From: Byssothecium circinans
Lineage: Eukaryota; Ascomycota; Dothideomycetes; Pleosporales; Massarinaceae
Length of the DNA: 64,000 bases
Direction of reading: 5' to 3'
Assembly: GCA_010015675.1 (NCBI GenBank)
Contig: ML976988.1
Span: 954,574 to 1,018,573 of the forward strand
Positions within the stretch are counted from its first letter, which is position 1. Each line of letters starts with the position of its first letter. Shown here piece after piece: positions 10,828 to 20,878 of this stretch. A program made the translations under genes and the position numbers. A model generated the notes under the pieces. That model made no database searches. It saw only the letters and a list, made by a program, of their open reading frames with translations, and was not told the DNA's origin.

Positions 10828-11902
10828 TCAACGACGATACGATCTGACCATCCCCCATGGGAACAAGTAGACGACCTGGTTTTTTTGTTGAGAAACGGCC
10901 CCGTCAGCGAAGACGTCGGAGTCCTTGTCAGGAAAGTAGATCGCGCGAATGAGGTCGCCTGCCTGAACGTCATGACTCCACTGCGTGTGCCGCCACGGCA
11001 GAAACACGTTTTTTGGATGGTTAGATTTTGAAGCGGTTGGTGAGTGGGTCCACGTTAGGACGGCGGCACGGCGGAACGGTCGAGCGATGTACCGGAACGG
11101 TTCAAGAACTCGTGGATGCCCGTTGGCGTCAATTGTGCGTGCGAACCGTGGCCTGGGCGTGGTGCCAATCTCCTTTCACAGCAAATATCTACACTCTCTA
11201 CAAAGAAAATGTAGTGAGTAATTGCAATGAAATGATGGATGTGTTGGAGATGAGATGGGGAGTTCCATAATTGGTTGTCGCCGTGATCTTGGCAATGAAC
11301 AGAAACAAGTTGAGCGCAGAATTTCTCTTGTTTTAGTACACCTCGCCGCAGCGGGGCTCCGTAGAGACACCGACGAGTAGAGTGAGACGCTGCCGTCCTC
11401 GGATTTGAGCGCCCTCCGCTCCATCCTTCCCGTTTCATCGTTGAGGGGCAGTGACGACAGCGCATTTTCTTTCTTCCGACTCGGAAGATTTACCACTGGC
11501 AGTAGCTCTGGGAGATCCGGCAGTAATTGCGACAATCCATCTCGCGGATCGCCTTCCGATACCGAGAATAAAGTGTCTGGTGGTTGTCGCGAAGAAGTTA
11601 GAATACTGATGGTAGAAAAAGCTCTGATGAGTGTGGGTGGGGACCGAGCGTCAGATTTTAGTGAACACGACCGTTGATCGGTAGGCAGGGGTGGGCCAAT
11701 CAATACTCACATGTTGGAAAACTCTACGGGTGATCGACAGGTACCTTTCTCGATATAGTATGGTCGGATCAATTGCCTCACGCCTCGCTTCCAAGATTGA
11801 TTCGAGAAGGTGGGAAATGAGATTGAGGAAGCGGTTGAGAAGGTGCAAGAATGAGATAGAGAAACCAACCCCTGCATTATCCCATCCAGTTACCAGAATC
11901 AA
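10828..11902 (-). CDS. Unrecognised multi-exon gene, terminal exon clear
   Basis: On the minus strand a frame open from about 11175 to the TGA at 10828-10830 reads as real protein for about 115 codons, with VLTWTHSPT, FLPWRHTQW, GDLIRAIYFPDKD and VVYLFPWGMVRSYRR near its end. It contains no early start codon, so it should be a terminal exon. Upstream on the same strand a frame at about 11345-11640 (Ser/Pro-rich) and a helical segment at about 11710-11860 (LESILEARREAIDPTILYRE, ending in CAT before a GTGAGT donor) also look coding. I cannot fix the exon joins or the start, and I do not recognise the product. An alternative is a decaying gene, since a TGA separates the first two blocks unless an intron removes it. 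Confidence 0.45.
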
Positions 11903-12963
11903 TGATAGGTGATGCGAGGCGTAGAAGCAAGGCTACAGTATCTGGTGGGAGATCTGTCTTCGTCTTATGGTAGGCGATTTCCGCTCCCATTGAGAGAGAA
12001 AGAGCCCAAGATTCGGTGGAGCAGCATGAAAGACGCAGTGACTTCGTTTTCCCTTTCAACACACCAAACGGTCTAGATCGCTCGCCTGAAAAAATCCTCT
12101 AGCAGTTCCCCATCCAAGCGGGTCGGATGGCGAGCAAGGAAGGTTACGCTATGCGATGACCGGTAGATGGCAGGCAAAACATCGCCTAAAAAGATTTACT
12201 GTGAATTCCGGAATGCGATCGGCGCCGGATTGATCCTTACGTGCAATTCATGCGAGGGGAGAAATGGGAAAATAGTATGGCTGTTTTTGAGGGAGAGAAA
12301 GCGGTGTTCATATCACACGAAGACACTGCTAAAGCCACAAGAGGACAAGCCACAGACATTTTGAGGGATTTACCAGTGTGAGCTGCCGGACCTTACCAAA
12401 CATTCCTGAATTGCCTGTTTTGATTCATGTTATTGGTCAAAAACTCCCAACCCCGTTGATTTGAAGTAATTTAAGGCTTGAAGCGTATTACAGTGGCAGC
12501 TTCTTTCATTGATGACTGTAGGATCTGTTGTAATTGCCAATGCGCCTTGCAACCCAATTTAGGAATCGGACAACCCTATGTCTCAATTCTATTGATCTGA
12601 CGTAACTTGGAGCTTACGGCGTAGGACAATAGTAGCTTCTTTTACCAAGACGATACGGTCCGATGCGACACCAATGAGCGTCGAAAACCATTTTAGGAAT
12701 CAGCTAACACTGTGCCTGACTATTTTACGCTTCATACTCTCTTTTGCGCTTCGGCTTTCGGCCATTTGGAACACTTACTTGGATCGAACCTGAGGCAAGC
12801 ATAGCGGGGAAGAGAAAGCTTGGTTCAAGAATACCAGGTATTTAAAACTTCTTAGACTCATACGCAGTCCTTTAAACTCGTCAAATCCATATTTTCATCC
12901 CTTCAACTTCACAAATCCTCGAAGCCCATCCTCGCAACGCCCCGAACCATCGTCATCACCAAC
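11903..12963. other. Gene-poor tract, AT-rich, with a promoter-like end
   Basis: No confident gene on either strand. The last 130 bp look like a secreted-protein promoter: a TATTTAAA element near 12839, then a CT/CA-rich leader running into the ATG at 12964. Confidence 0.4.
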
Positions 12964-13179
12964 ATGAAGCTCTCCCTGTCTACCCTCTTGGCCCTTGCCA
13001 CAACGCCAGATTGATCCTTGCGGTACCATTCCTGGAGGTTGACATCAAAGAGAGTCGTCACCCTCGGTCTTAATTTGAACGCGATGAAGGACAATTGGTG
13101 TGTGAGGAAGTCGTTGGACTGGGAAGTCTGTCCCTACAAGAACCGCAAACAATTTTATTTCCAAGAAGGGGGCCGTTGA
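12964..13179 (+). pseudogene. Broken small secreted protein gene
   Basis: An ATG in good context starts a perfect signal-peptide beginning (MKLSLSTLLALATTPD), but codon 17 is TGA. The same frame then stays open for 53 more codons, containing two Cys (NWCVRK and WEVCPYK), to a TGA at 13177-13179. No intron donor lies before the first stop, so the gene cannot be rescued by splicing. A CGA to TGA change would explain it and fits RIP, but the original residue is not known. The layout (TATA-like box, CA-rich leader, signal peptide, small Cys-containing product) is that of a fungal small secreted protein, possibly an effector relic. Confidence 0.4.
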
Positions 13180-13865
13180 GGATCGTAGGATACTTGCCAT
13201 TGAAAGATTACGGGAAGTTTCTTTAGTGGTGGTGATAACAGGCCCATGGAAGTGTAGGCACTTAGTTATATCTGGGAAAAATTACGGCATATGGCGAAAG
13301 TCGACCAGTTCTCGTCTCGCATTATGTAACCTCTATGGGCTCGGAGTTGTGCACAGCTTTGAAAGAGATTTGGAAGGGATACTTCATTGATCGGCTATCA
13401 ACAAATCGTTGACTCATCAAATTGTTTGCATATCATACACAACGCTTCTCCCAGCATCAAGCAATGGCGACCAATCCCTTAAATCTTCCACTCAGCACCT
13501 CGTGAAGAGTTCCCCATAGAGGCTCGAACATGGCGCTTTAGCCATGTTCCTTTTATCAACCGGCTCGCCCACCTCTTTCCCGCCCTCTACAATTGCTCTG
13601 TGCCTCCTCTTCAACGTCTGGCGCTATAGCCGCAACTTTGGAAACAGATAACTCCATTATATTCGAATTCCGGCGCCAGTTGATATGCCGGGTCTTGGTG
13701 CTCGAAGTCTTTAAAATCAACACTGCCGCCGCATGACATCCACGCTATTCTCACTTTTGCAAGTCGCCTGGGTAGATGGAAACGGTGACGGCGATCTGAG
13801 ATCTGGCGCGCTAGATTAGGTGGTCGTTGCTAAGAGAAGAGCCAGTCAGTCTTTCGTTCATTCGA
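13180..13865. other. Intergenic, nothing recognised
   Basis: No coding frame or repeat stands out. Confidence 0.4.
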
Positions 13866-14144
13866 TTAACACTTTCGCATTGTACGAGGCAGAGTATTGA
13901 GGAAGTGGAATTGTTGCATACCGGATCCTTTCCCACTCAAAGCCTTCTGAGCACCACCGGTACGCTGCACCGCACTCTGCGACCCCAACGGCGACGTACT
14001 CGAAGCCATGTTCGCATGTCTTGGAATCGGATTCGTCGTCAGCGACGCCCGTCTCAGACTCCCACTATTCCCCGCCCCGCCCACTGTCGCATTCGCATTC
14101 TTAAGGAAAACTCTCGCAGGCGGAAATTGGCTGACTGGAGGCAT
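13866..14144 (-). CDS. Hypothetical small disordered protein
   Basis: From an ATG in the context CAAACATGCC the frame codes for 92 aa (MPPVSQFPPARVFLKN, then Gly/Ser/Thr-rich, basic, low complexity). I do not recognise it. Codon third positions are GC-rich as in the confirmed genes of the window, and the overlapping 200-aa frame on the plus strand looks like its shadow. No signal peptide or membrane segment. It may be an exon of a longer gene. Confidence 0.3.
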   Translation of the reverse strand: MPPVSQFPPARVFLKNANATVGGAGNSGSLRRASLTTNPIPRHANMASSTSPLGSQSAVQRTGGAQKALSGKGSGMQQFHFLNTLPRTMRKC

Positions 14145-14996
14145 GTTTGCGAAAGAACACCAAAAGATTGTAGACGACAAAATGTTGTAGTAGTAATTAT
14201 TTCAATGCCTCTGAGTGTGTTGTATGACGTGATCTGCAAGAAAACGCTCCAACGAGGCAGTTGCTCTTCTTTATATTGTTCAGGAAAAGGTGGGCCGAGG
14301 ATGTGTCGTGGAGGCGTCGAATGGGCACGAGCAGTGCGGTCAGGTGAAGCTCTCGTGAGGTGGTGTGTCATGGACCGAAAGCCGGATCGTCCGATTTATT
14401 TTCGTCTCATGCAGCTTTCACAAGACTAAATTGAAACGGGTTCCTTGTTCGTTTAATAACAAAAGCGAACCTTTCAATCTCTAAGGCATTGTCGCAGGCT
14501 GGTTTGGAGATAATCTTTCCTTTGCTCCGTCCCATTACACCAATTTGACATGTATGGCAGCTGTCATGTGTCAACGTCATAGCTTGTCAGGTACGCGGTC
14601 GAAGTCTTGTTCTTTTCGATTTGTTCTCTCGGGCTGCTCTTCAGGGTGGGATCTTTGCGGGATTTTCAGGACGTGGAGAAGCGGGGTGGAGCGTGGGGCT
14701 CGGGAGCTAAGATCATGGTGTGGACGATCTCTAAAATGACGCATCATTTTGTTGTAGGCACATAGGCACGTGGGAGAGTTGAAGGCTTGCATGTGAGATT
14801 GTTTTCTTCTTGTAAGCTGCCTTTCTGCTGATTCATTTCTTCCACGCAAAGCCTCAACTGTAAAGTATATCTATCGCCTTCATAATCAAACGTCATTGCG
14901 GTAGACCGTCCTCATCTCCATCAAAGAACCGCTCTGAGCCGTACCTTTTGCAATCGATAGGCGTTTATCTGGATCTGTTTCGCCCGGACCTCATGC
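14145..14996. other. Intergenic, nothing recognised
   Basis: No frame with family motifs is visible; a few AT-rich patches. Confidence 0.4.
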
Positions 14997-15660
14997 TCAC
15001 TCATTGATCGTCTTTTTAACATCGGCCTTCGGTTCAGTAGCAAAAGAATGGATAACCAACTAAGTCGGCGACTCTAACAAAGGTTCATTACTGGCTGGTG
15101 GTAAACCTTTGAGAGCCCTCGACAGCGCATTCGTTCTTGCGTATTGGAGCCTGAAGTGCCTTGAATGTAGATAGCCTTCTATTTCGAAACAGCGGAGGTT
15201 GTTTAGAAGCACTATTAGTATCGAAGGTACTCACCTCGTCGAAAAACGCATTCACACCGTCCTCCATCTCCCCACTCACCCGGCTCAATCGCCGACTCAC
15301 AAAAAACACCAAACCCTCACTACTCTCCCCTCCACTCTCCCAACCAGCCCATAATACCCTACATCCATATCCGTCAAATCGTAAATATTTCCCGTGCCCG
15401 GAAGCAAATCAGTCTTGAACCTGACCTTCTCGAACTCTTCTCCCTGCACGAACGCCATATCCATCGTTGGATTGAATGCCAGGAAAGGACCGAAACGCGG
15501 TCTTGATACCTGACGTTTCTACGGTTTTGGGAATGTGATTTTCATCGCACCACTTGATGAAGGTAGATTCGGTGAGTTGGTTCGACGGGTCTTTGGAAAG
15601 GCTGCCTAGGACCCGGAGGATGCCGGAGCCTTTGATATTTGCCGACAAGACGCAATAGTA
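14997..15660 (-). pseudogene. EthD-like (dimeric alpha/beta barrel) gene, several lesions
   Basis: Pieces of one protein appear in order on the minus strand: LTESTFIKWCDENHIPKTV and ETSGIKTAFR (15600-15490), then in another frame DMAFVQGEEF and LLPGTGNIYDLTDMDVGYYG (15465-15350), then in a third frame EGLVFFVSRRL to NAFFDE (15315-15230), a GTGAGT intron with a TACTAAT branch site, then HFRLQYARTNALSRALKGL (15170-15110) and LVIHSF after a TAG at 15060-15062. FIKWxDExHIPxxVxTSGIKTAFR and the YARTNAxSRALKGLP tail match a fungal EthD-domain family. At least two frameshifts, one nonsense codon (probably TGG to TAG) and loss of a start ATG make it non-functional. EthD proteins are small ferredoxin-like barrels seen in degradation and polyketide pathways. 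Confidence 0.6.
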
Positions 15661-15949
15661 CTCGTAGGAGTTGTTGATTGCCGAGAGTCGCTTGCTCAGA
15701 TGTTGGAAAGATTTTTTAGGACGTTGTTTGGTGTTTCGCAATGCAAGACGGTTGGTCGCCCCTTTGCTATCTTCCCATTGCTGGCCAACTGCAAAAGGAA
15801 GACCATTGAGTATGCATTACCGCGTGAGTTCTTCCGAGGTTGACATGTAAAACACTCAAGTACTAGGAAAGCTACCCGCCAATCAAGCCCGCTGCCCCTT
15901 ATTTGCACTTTGCTTTCTCTTGACAGCTGCACCCGACGCGTCGTAGCCG

Positions 15950-17190
15950 AGAAGATATGCCTCTAGAGACTAAAAGAGAGCTTTACCAACAATCCCGGAG
16001 AAGCAATCCAAGAGTCTTATCAGCACCAACAGCCCATAAAGTGGCACGTAGATACAGAATGAAATATCTAGAATGGAAGGCCGTCCTGATCACATACGAT
16101 AGAACTGGCATTGCCGTTATTCCACAAATGCTTTCGCGTCGTCGGCATGGTTCGCGTTGGTGCGGGATTAAAGACAGCGTCCAGGCCTTGCGTCTTACTA
16201 TGTCAGGTCTCATCGTGTATATCTACGCCGATGACCTGGAAGCCCTGCACTGGCAAGCTAGTTGTCCGAGTCCACCCCGCCCACGATGGGAAGCTATTGG
16301 CCGGCTGGAGTCCGCATGAATCAACGCAGTGGATTGCTGTCCTAATCGACCGATATTTTTAACGACTTACCTGTATCTAAGTATCTAAGTTCTGTCTTTG
16401 TCTGTGATGCCACTGCCACCTATGAGCGCTGGGGTCTCTAGGAGCAGATTGTGCGGCAGAGTGATACAACTGTCCGCGTCCACCGTCGCAAACTCGCTGA
16501 GGAGTCCCATCTAGTGAAAGCCCTTTACCACTATGATTCTCCAACTCAAGCCGTGATTTCCTTGTATCGCACATCTCTCGCACTCGTTGCAATAGTCTAC
16601 CAGGTGTGAAGTCGCTCCTCTCGCCGACCGCAAAGTCGCGATCTCCAGCCAAAGGCTATAGCTCGACGTATGTAGTCGGCATCTTCGTGGCCTATCGTGG
16701 CGGATTCTTTGTGAAGCAGGGCCATGGGCATGAGGTTTGAACGGTATAAGGAGGTGCGGGAATCGGCCGTGGCCTGAGGTGGGTTTGGGGCTTCATCGAC
16801 TACAAAGTTTTAGCTGGGCTACAAATCATTAGTTGAGGGTATCCAGAGAGAAGAGAGGAAATTACCCGGGTTCCCTTTGAGCTTCTTTCATCATGAACCA
16901 TAAGTAGCTGGTGGTTCGTCAATTGCCGCATGTGCTACAGGCCCGCGAAGCCATCTGAGGCTTTGAGCTACCATCTCCCAGGCGCCACGGCCTTGCGCAG
17001 AAGCAATGGCAATCCGTATCTATGTTGCGATGAAGAGGAGACGCATATCCGCGTATACGGGCGGCAAGGGAGAGCTCTGTAATCTCCAGACGCGCATCGT
17101 TAGTGCGACATCCTTCCCCGCACTAATTATGAGCTCCTCATCTGTCTTTCCTTCCTCATCATCTGCCTGTATAACTTCCTAGGGCGCCGT
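15950..17190 (-). pseudogene. Unassigned coding-like region with stops
   Basis: Minus-strand blocks look protein-coding but are interrupted: EVIQADDEEGKTDEELIIS and ALTMRVWRLQSSPLPPVYAD just after a CCTAG acceptor near 17180, a TAG, then GAWEMVAQSLRWLRGP (about 17000-16930), PNPPQATADSRTSLYRSN and ESATIGHEDADYIRRAIAF (about 16790-16650), and weaker frames to 15980. I do not recognise the protein. Either introns remove the stops or the gene is decaying like its EthD-like neighbour. Confidence 0.3.
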
Positions 17191-17790
17191 GGCGGGCAAA
17201 GGACTGGCAAAAGTGTTGGAGTGGTATCAGAGCGGCCTTCAGTAGGTGGTAGTAAAGGTAGAGTCATAAACAGCTCGACTCAGGCTGCTCGCTCCGGTGC
17301 GCTGTATGCATGGAGGTCAAGAGTTTAGATTATCGAGGTATTTTACGCGTTCAGACGCGCCTTTTCATCTTTGCAAGTCATTTCCGGTGCAACATTCCCG
17401 TCTATTCTCAAGGTGTAGCTGCAGGATATGGACAGCATGGAGCGTCGCGGCGCGAGGCGGGGGGCACATTTGGAAGCAAGAGATAGACGGCGGGAACACT
17501 CATGGACGTGGCATCGTTGGTCGCCTGGTTGCTGTCCCGCACGCAGTACATGACTGGAAATGCAGGCGGTAGACGGTGGATTGCTATGCTATACATACGG
17601 GAAAACACGGCAACCTCCAGATGCGCCTCGCTCACCTCACCACCAGCAGGTCCTCTCGCGCCACCCACAACGGCACAGCCTTGACAGCAAGCAGCGACGT
17701 AAACAGCGACGGCGACTGGAACAACACCATGACACACACACCCAGCTTCTTCTTCAACGCGCCGTAAACAGCGACATCAACGAAGAAATC

Positions 17791-17813
17791 AACAAACAAA
17801 CAAACAAACAAAC
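17791..17813. repeat. AACA/CAAA tetranucleotide microsatellite
   Basis: About five and a half AACA units in a row. Confidence 0.8.
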
Positions 17814-18126
17814 AACGCGGACCAGCAAAAATTGCACCGGAAACCAACCCGAAGGCGGGTTAAGTACAGACCCAGTCCAGCTTTGTGCAATGCTGCTGAT
17901 CGGTACTGGTTCACAGCATTCATGAGCGCCGGAACCCCGATTAGGTAAGTATAAAAGAAGAAAGAAAAGAACAGTAATGGGGGTGAGGGAGGGCAGTCTT
18001 TTATAGACAGAGGGCCGCGCTAGGCAGCAGACTACACGTGATCGCCTACCGGCTGGATACCGGGCCAAGGCCTCAAATCGTCGGTGCGCCGGGCGGTGAG
18101 GGTGGGAGGGAGAAGGCGTGACGTCA

Positions 18127-18177
18127 GGGCAGTTTGCGGGTGGCTTGTGGGCAGTTTGCTGGTGAGTGGGCAGTTTG
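18127..18177. repeat. Three spaced copies of GGGCAGTTTG
   Basis: Identical ten-mers start at 18127, 18149 and 18168, spaced 22 and 19 bp, separated by GT-rich sequence. It could be a decayed tandem repeat or a cluster of protein-binding sites. Confidence 0.5.
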
Positions 18178-18633
18178 ATGAAGGCGCGTTTGCGGAAAGC
18201 AACACCAGGGCTGATCCGTGGAACTTGGAAATATGACAGCTCTGATGGAAGAAAGGCAGCTTTGGGGTAAACCCTCATGGTGTTCTTACGGGGGCACTCT
18301 TTGACGGCACTTCATTGTTCTTTCTCATTATCACTTCGGCGACCAAAACAGACTTCGAAGTCATCACAGGCTGACAATTGAAAAATGAACTGCGCCGTGT
18401 CAAGTATCTTGCTATTATACGTAACATCCAACTTTGTGAAATTCACCGCAGAACCTTTTTAACATAAAATCGTGCCTTTTGACGAACGAACTCCTGCCCG
18501 GCCCGTAGGAATACACTCTTCTACCTCGCTTTCAGAGGCGTCTTGCGGAGAGTGAAGATCTGCTGAGACCATACAAAGGATTCACTCGGACTTGCACTCG
18601 CCTCCTGGTGTTCGCATCTTGGATGCTCCGTTG

Positions 18634-18708
18634 GACGGTTGTGGTGGTACTGGCACTGCACCTGATACCTCTTGATTGGAATCAAGTGCAGTGCCCACTA
18701 CAACCGTC
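18634..18708. repeat. 75-nt imperfect hairpin
   Basis: The arm from 18634 (GACGGTTGT...GCACTGCAC...TGAT) and the arm ending at 18708 are reverse complements over about 26 positions, with a four-base bulge in the first arm, a wobble/mismatch or two and a 14-nt loop at 18667-18680. No open frame explains it. It has the size and shape of a fungal milRNA or siRNA precursor, or it may be a tiny MITE remnant. Confidence 0.5.
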
Positions 18709-19262
18709 AATATGTCCGTATTTGGATCTCTTTGGGAACCATCCCTGCTGGCGATCATGCAATGTCAGCCTCATCAATATTGCCAGAATCAGCGCTGTCG
18801 CTCATCACTATCTTGCCTTCAATAATTCTATCGGTGTCTTTGGCGGTCAACCAGTGACACAGTATCAGTTATGTGTCTGCCCAGGTGATGATGTCGAGTC
18901 AACAGGCAGCCAATGACGCCTTCCCCGTTTCAGTCACTCCACAACACCTCGCCATCTCGATCTATTCTCGCAAGGCTTGCTTACTCTGTACTCCGCCACG
19001 CCTTGTGTCGCGTCCTGTCGTTCATGCCGCAATACTTGTGGAGCGATCAGCAGGCATCCGTGTCGATCGCATTGCAAGATGGAATTAATACTGGACCCCG
19101 TTCAGGGTGACGTTCTATTCTGACAAACACTCGTTCTTACTCTTCAACAACACGCCTCCACATACCTTCCCTCACAGCATCTTGTCGTATACCTTCACCT
19201 TCGTTTTGGAATCTCGACTTTTAAGTTAGAAGCCCTGGATACGACCTTTTGGAAGCAGCAGA
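18709..19262. other. Intergenic upstream of the GPI-type protein gene
   Basis: Open frames here lack protein character. The last 150 bp are a CT- and CA-rich leader typical of a fungal promoter/5' UTR. Confidence 0.4.
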
Positions 19263-19909
19263 ATGTATATCTCGAAGATCGTCACAACGGCAGCGCTGAG
19301 CGCCGGCCTTGCGACAGCAGACTTCATGGTCTACACCGAACCTCCAATTCCTACATCAGCTATTCCCACATTCTCGGACTCATCTGCCGTACGTCCCTAG
19401 GTCCCCGATCCTCAAATTCTTCCCTCAAAATCCATCCCGCAGAGCCACCTCTTGTCGCGACCCGCTAACATCACCGCCAGGCCTCCAGCTGGACGACCAT
19501 GATCTTCGCGAATGCTATCGTCGCATACGGCGGTTGGGTACGATCCGGAGGCAGCACATATCAATCCTCGCTCACCTCCGCGCGCTCCGAAATCAGCGCT
19601 TTTGCCGCCGCCCCCTCGAACGCAAACTACAGCATCCCCGCCGCCGTGACGGAGGAATCAGGTACAACGACGTTTTTGAGTGCACCGCCTTGGTACAGTG
19701 CGTTGCCGAGTGGCGCGAGGGAGTTCAAAGAGAAGCAGGTTAGTGCGCAGTTCAGCGCCGTGAGGGACGTGGTTAGTCGTAGGGCGAGCACGGCGGGGAC
19801 TGCGACTGCGACGAGTTCAAATGTGGGTGTGAGGGAGACGCCGGGGGTGGGGTTGGGGGGCCTTGGAGTGGGGGCTATGGCTGCTGTTGCGGCGGGTGTG
19901 TTTTTGTAA
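19263..19909 (+). CDS. Small secreted, probably GPI-anchored protein
   Basis: Two exons (19263-19388 and 19481-19909) give 184 aa. Residues 1-19 form a signal peptide (MYISKIVTTAALSAGLATA). The middle is Ser/Ala/Thr-rich with WSALPSG-like hydrophobic patches, and the C-terminus is a Ser/Thr-rich spacer followed by a short hydrophobic tail (GVGAMAAVAAGVFL), the layout of a GPI-anchored cell-surface protein. The intron has GTACGT, a GCTAAC branch site and a CCAG acceptor. The family is a lineage-type fungal surface protein of unknown function; I infer cell-wall or membrane location only from the two end signals. Confidence 0.75.
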
Positions 19910-20357
19910 GAGAGGGCACATATGAGTTGGATATAATATCGAGGTATATCGTCAGAGGATTGACTAGAGGGGAGGAGCCCCTACAGCTTTTAGAGAAAGA
20001 TATTGGAGTTTGATGACTCATCAACTGGCATAGATACTGCTAGCAATTACCAAAAGACTCCCCCACCTCTATTTATACTATGCGATGAGTGTAGTAGACG
20101 AAGGATGAGGAGGCAGCTTGAGATGTAGTATTCCACGGGGCAAGTAGAAGAAATGTTTGGAGCTTGGCCGATCGGTCACACTGGAAGCTAAGATATTCAG
20201 GATAGAGTCACGCCGGGGGGTTCAGGAACGTTCTCCTATGACTTTCTCTTATTATAACTTCTACTAGTATAACTGTTTAGTTTCTCATTGACTCGACACT
20301 CCAGTCACGTAATGAGTTACACCAACGTCAGTCACACCATATATGACTCCACCTAAG
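19910..20357. other. Intergenic, AT-rich
   Basis: No gene seen. It runs into the promoter of the next small gene. Confidence 0.4.
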
Positions 20358-20400
20358 ATATAAATAAGGGCTTCCGCGCTTCCGCGCTTCTACCTTCTAC
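20358..20400 (+). promoter_or_regulatory. TATA box and CT-rich initiator region
   Basis: GATATAAATAAGGG is followed by tandem CTTCCGCG and TACCTTC units and a long pyrimidine-rich leader. The downstream ATG is about 125 bp away, a normal distance in ascomycetes. Confidence 0.5.
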
Positions 20401-20488
20401 CTTCTTCATTTCGCTACGACCTTCTTACAGACATACACCGATACTGACATCTCGGCCTCAAACACCGAATCACTTCATCGCGGTTCAC

Positions 20489-20878
20489 ATGCCCACGTCT
20501 TCAACATGGCCCACGTCGCATATAAAAAATACGCCGAAATCGTTTATGTCCATGCATACAACCAATTTTATCTATGCTGTAAATGTGCGTAACGCCCATT
20601 CTATCGACCTCACAGAACTTTGGGAGAGTTCCAGGACTGACATTGGTACATCAGGCCCAAAGAACGATCGCTCAGCATACGACTACCGTATGGATGAAGC
20701 CAACGATACATTTTTGAATGATCCGTTTTGTTCACACGGACATCGCGAGCATGCTGTTATCAAATGTGCGCACGAGAAAGGGAGATGTCGCATGGGGCTG
20801 AAAAGACAAATCCGCAAGATTGGTGAGAAGAAAAACGGGACCGTCAGGTGGGTGGAGCAGTACAATTTCCCTGAGTAG
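20489..20878 (+). CDS. Hypothetical protein, 129 aa
   Basis: The frame starts with ATG, has a convincing promoter upstream and codes for a hydrophilic protein without signal peptide or membrane segments. The C-terminal half is Cys/His-containing (CSHGHREHAVIKCAHEKGRC) and basic, which could bind metal. I do not recognise a family. A second ATG in another frame 18 bases downstream opens 26 codons and ends in a GTGCGT donor-like site, so a different spliced structure is possible. Confidence 0.4.
   Translation: MPTSSTWPTSHIKNTPKSFMSMHTTNFIYAVNVRNAHSIDLTELWESSRTDIGTSGPKNDRSAYDYRMDEANDTFLNDPFCSHGHREHAVIKCAHEKGRCRMGLKRQIRKIGEKKNGTVRWVEQYNFPE

Larger units (their letters stand above)
17191..18630. 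other. Gene-poor tract with simple repeats
   Basis: Long frames on both strands have no protein character. It includes an AAAC/CAAA microsatellite and a short spaced direct repeat (listed separately). Confidence 0.4.

Noticed and set aside
13827..14429. 200-codon plus-strand frame
   Set aside because: Arg/Ser-rich shadow-type composition and a better opposite-strand candidate at 13866-14144.
17754..18278. 174-codon minus-strand frame
   Set aside because: Composed mainly of Pro, Arg and Ser with no domain or signal; overlaps simple repeats and a repeat array.
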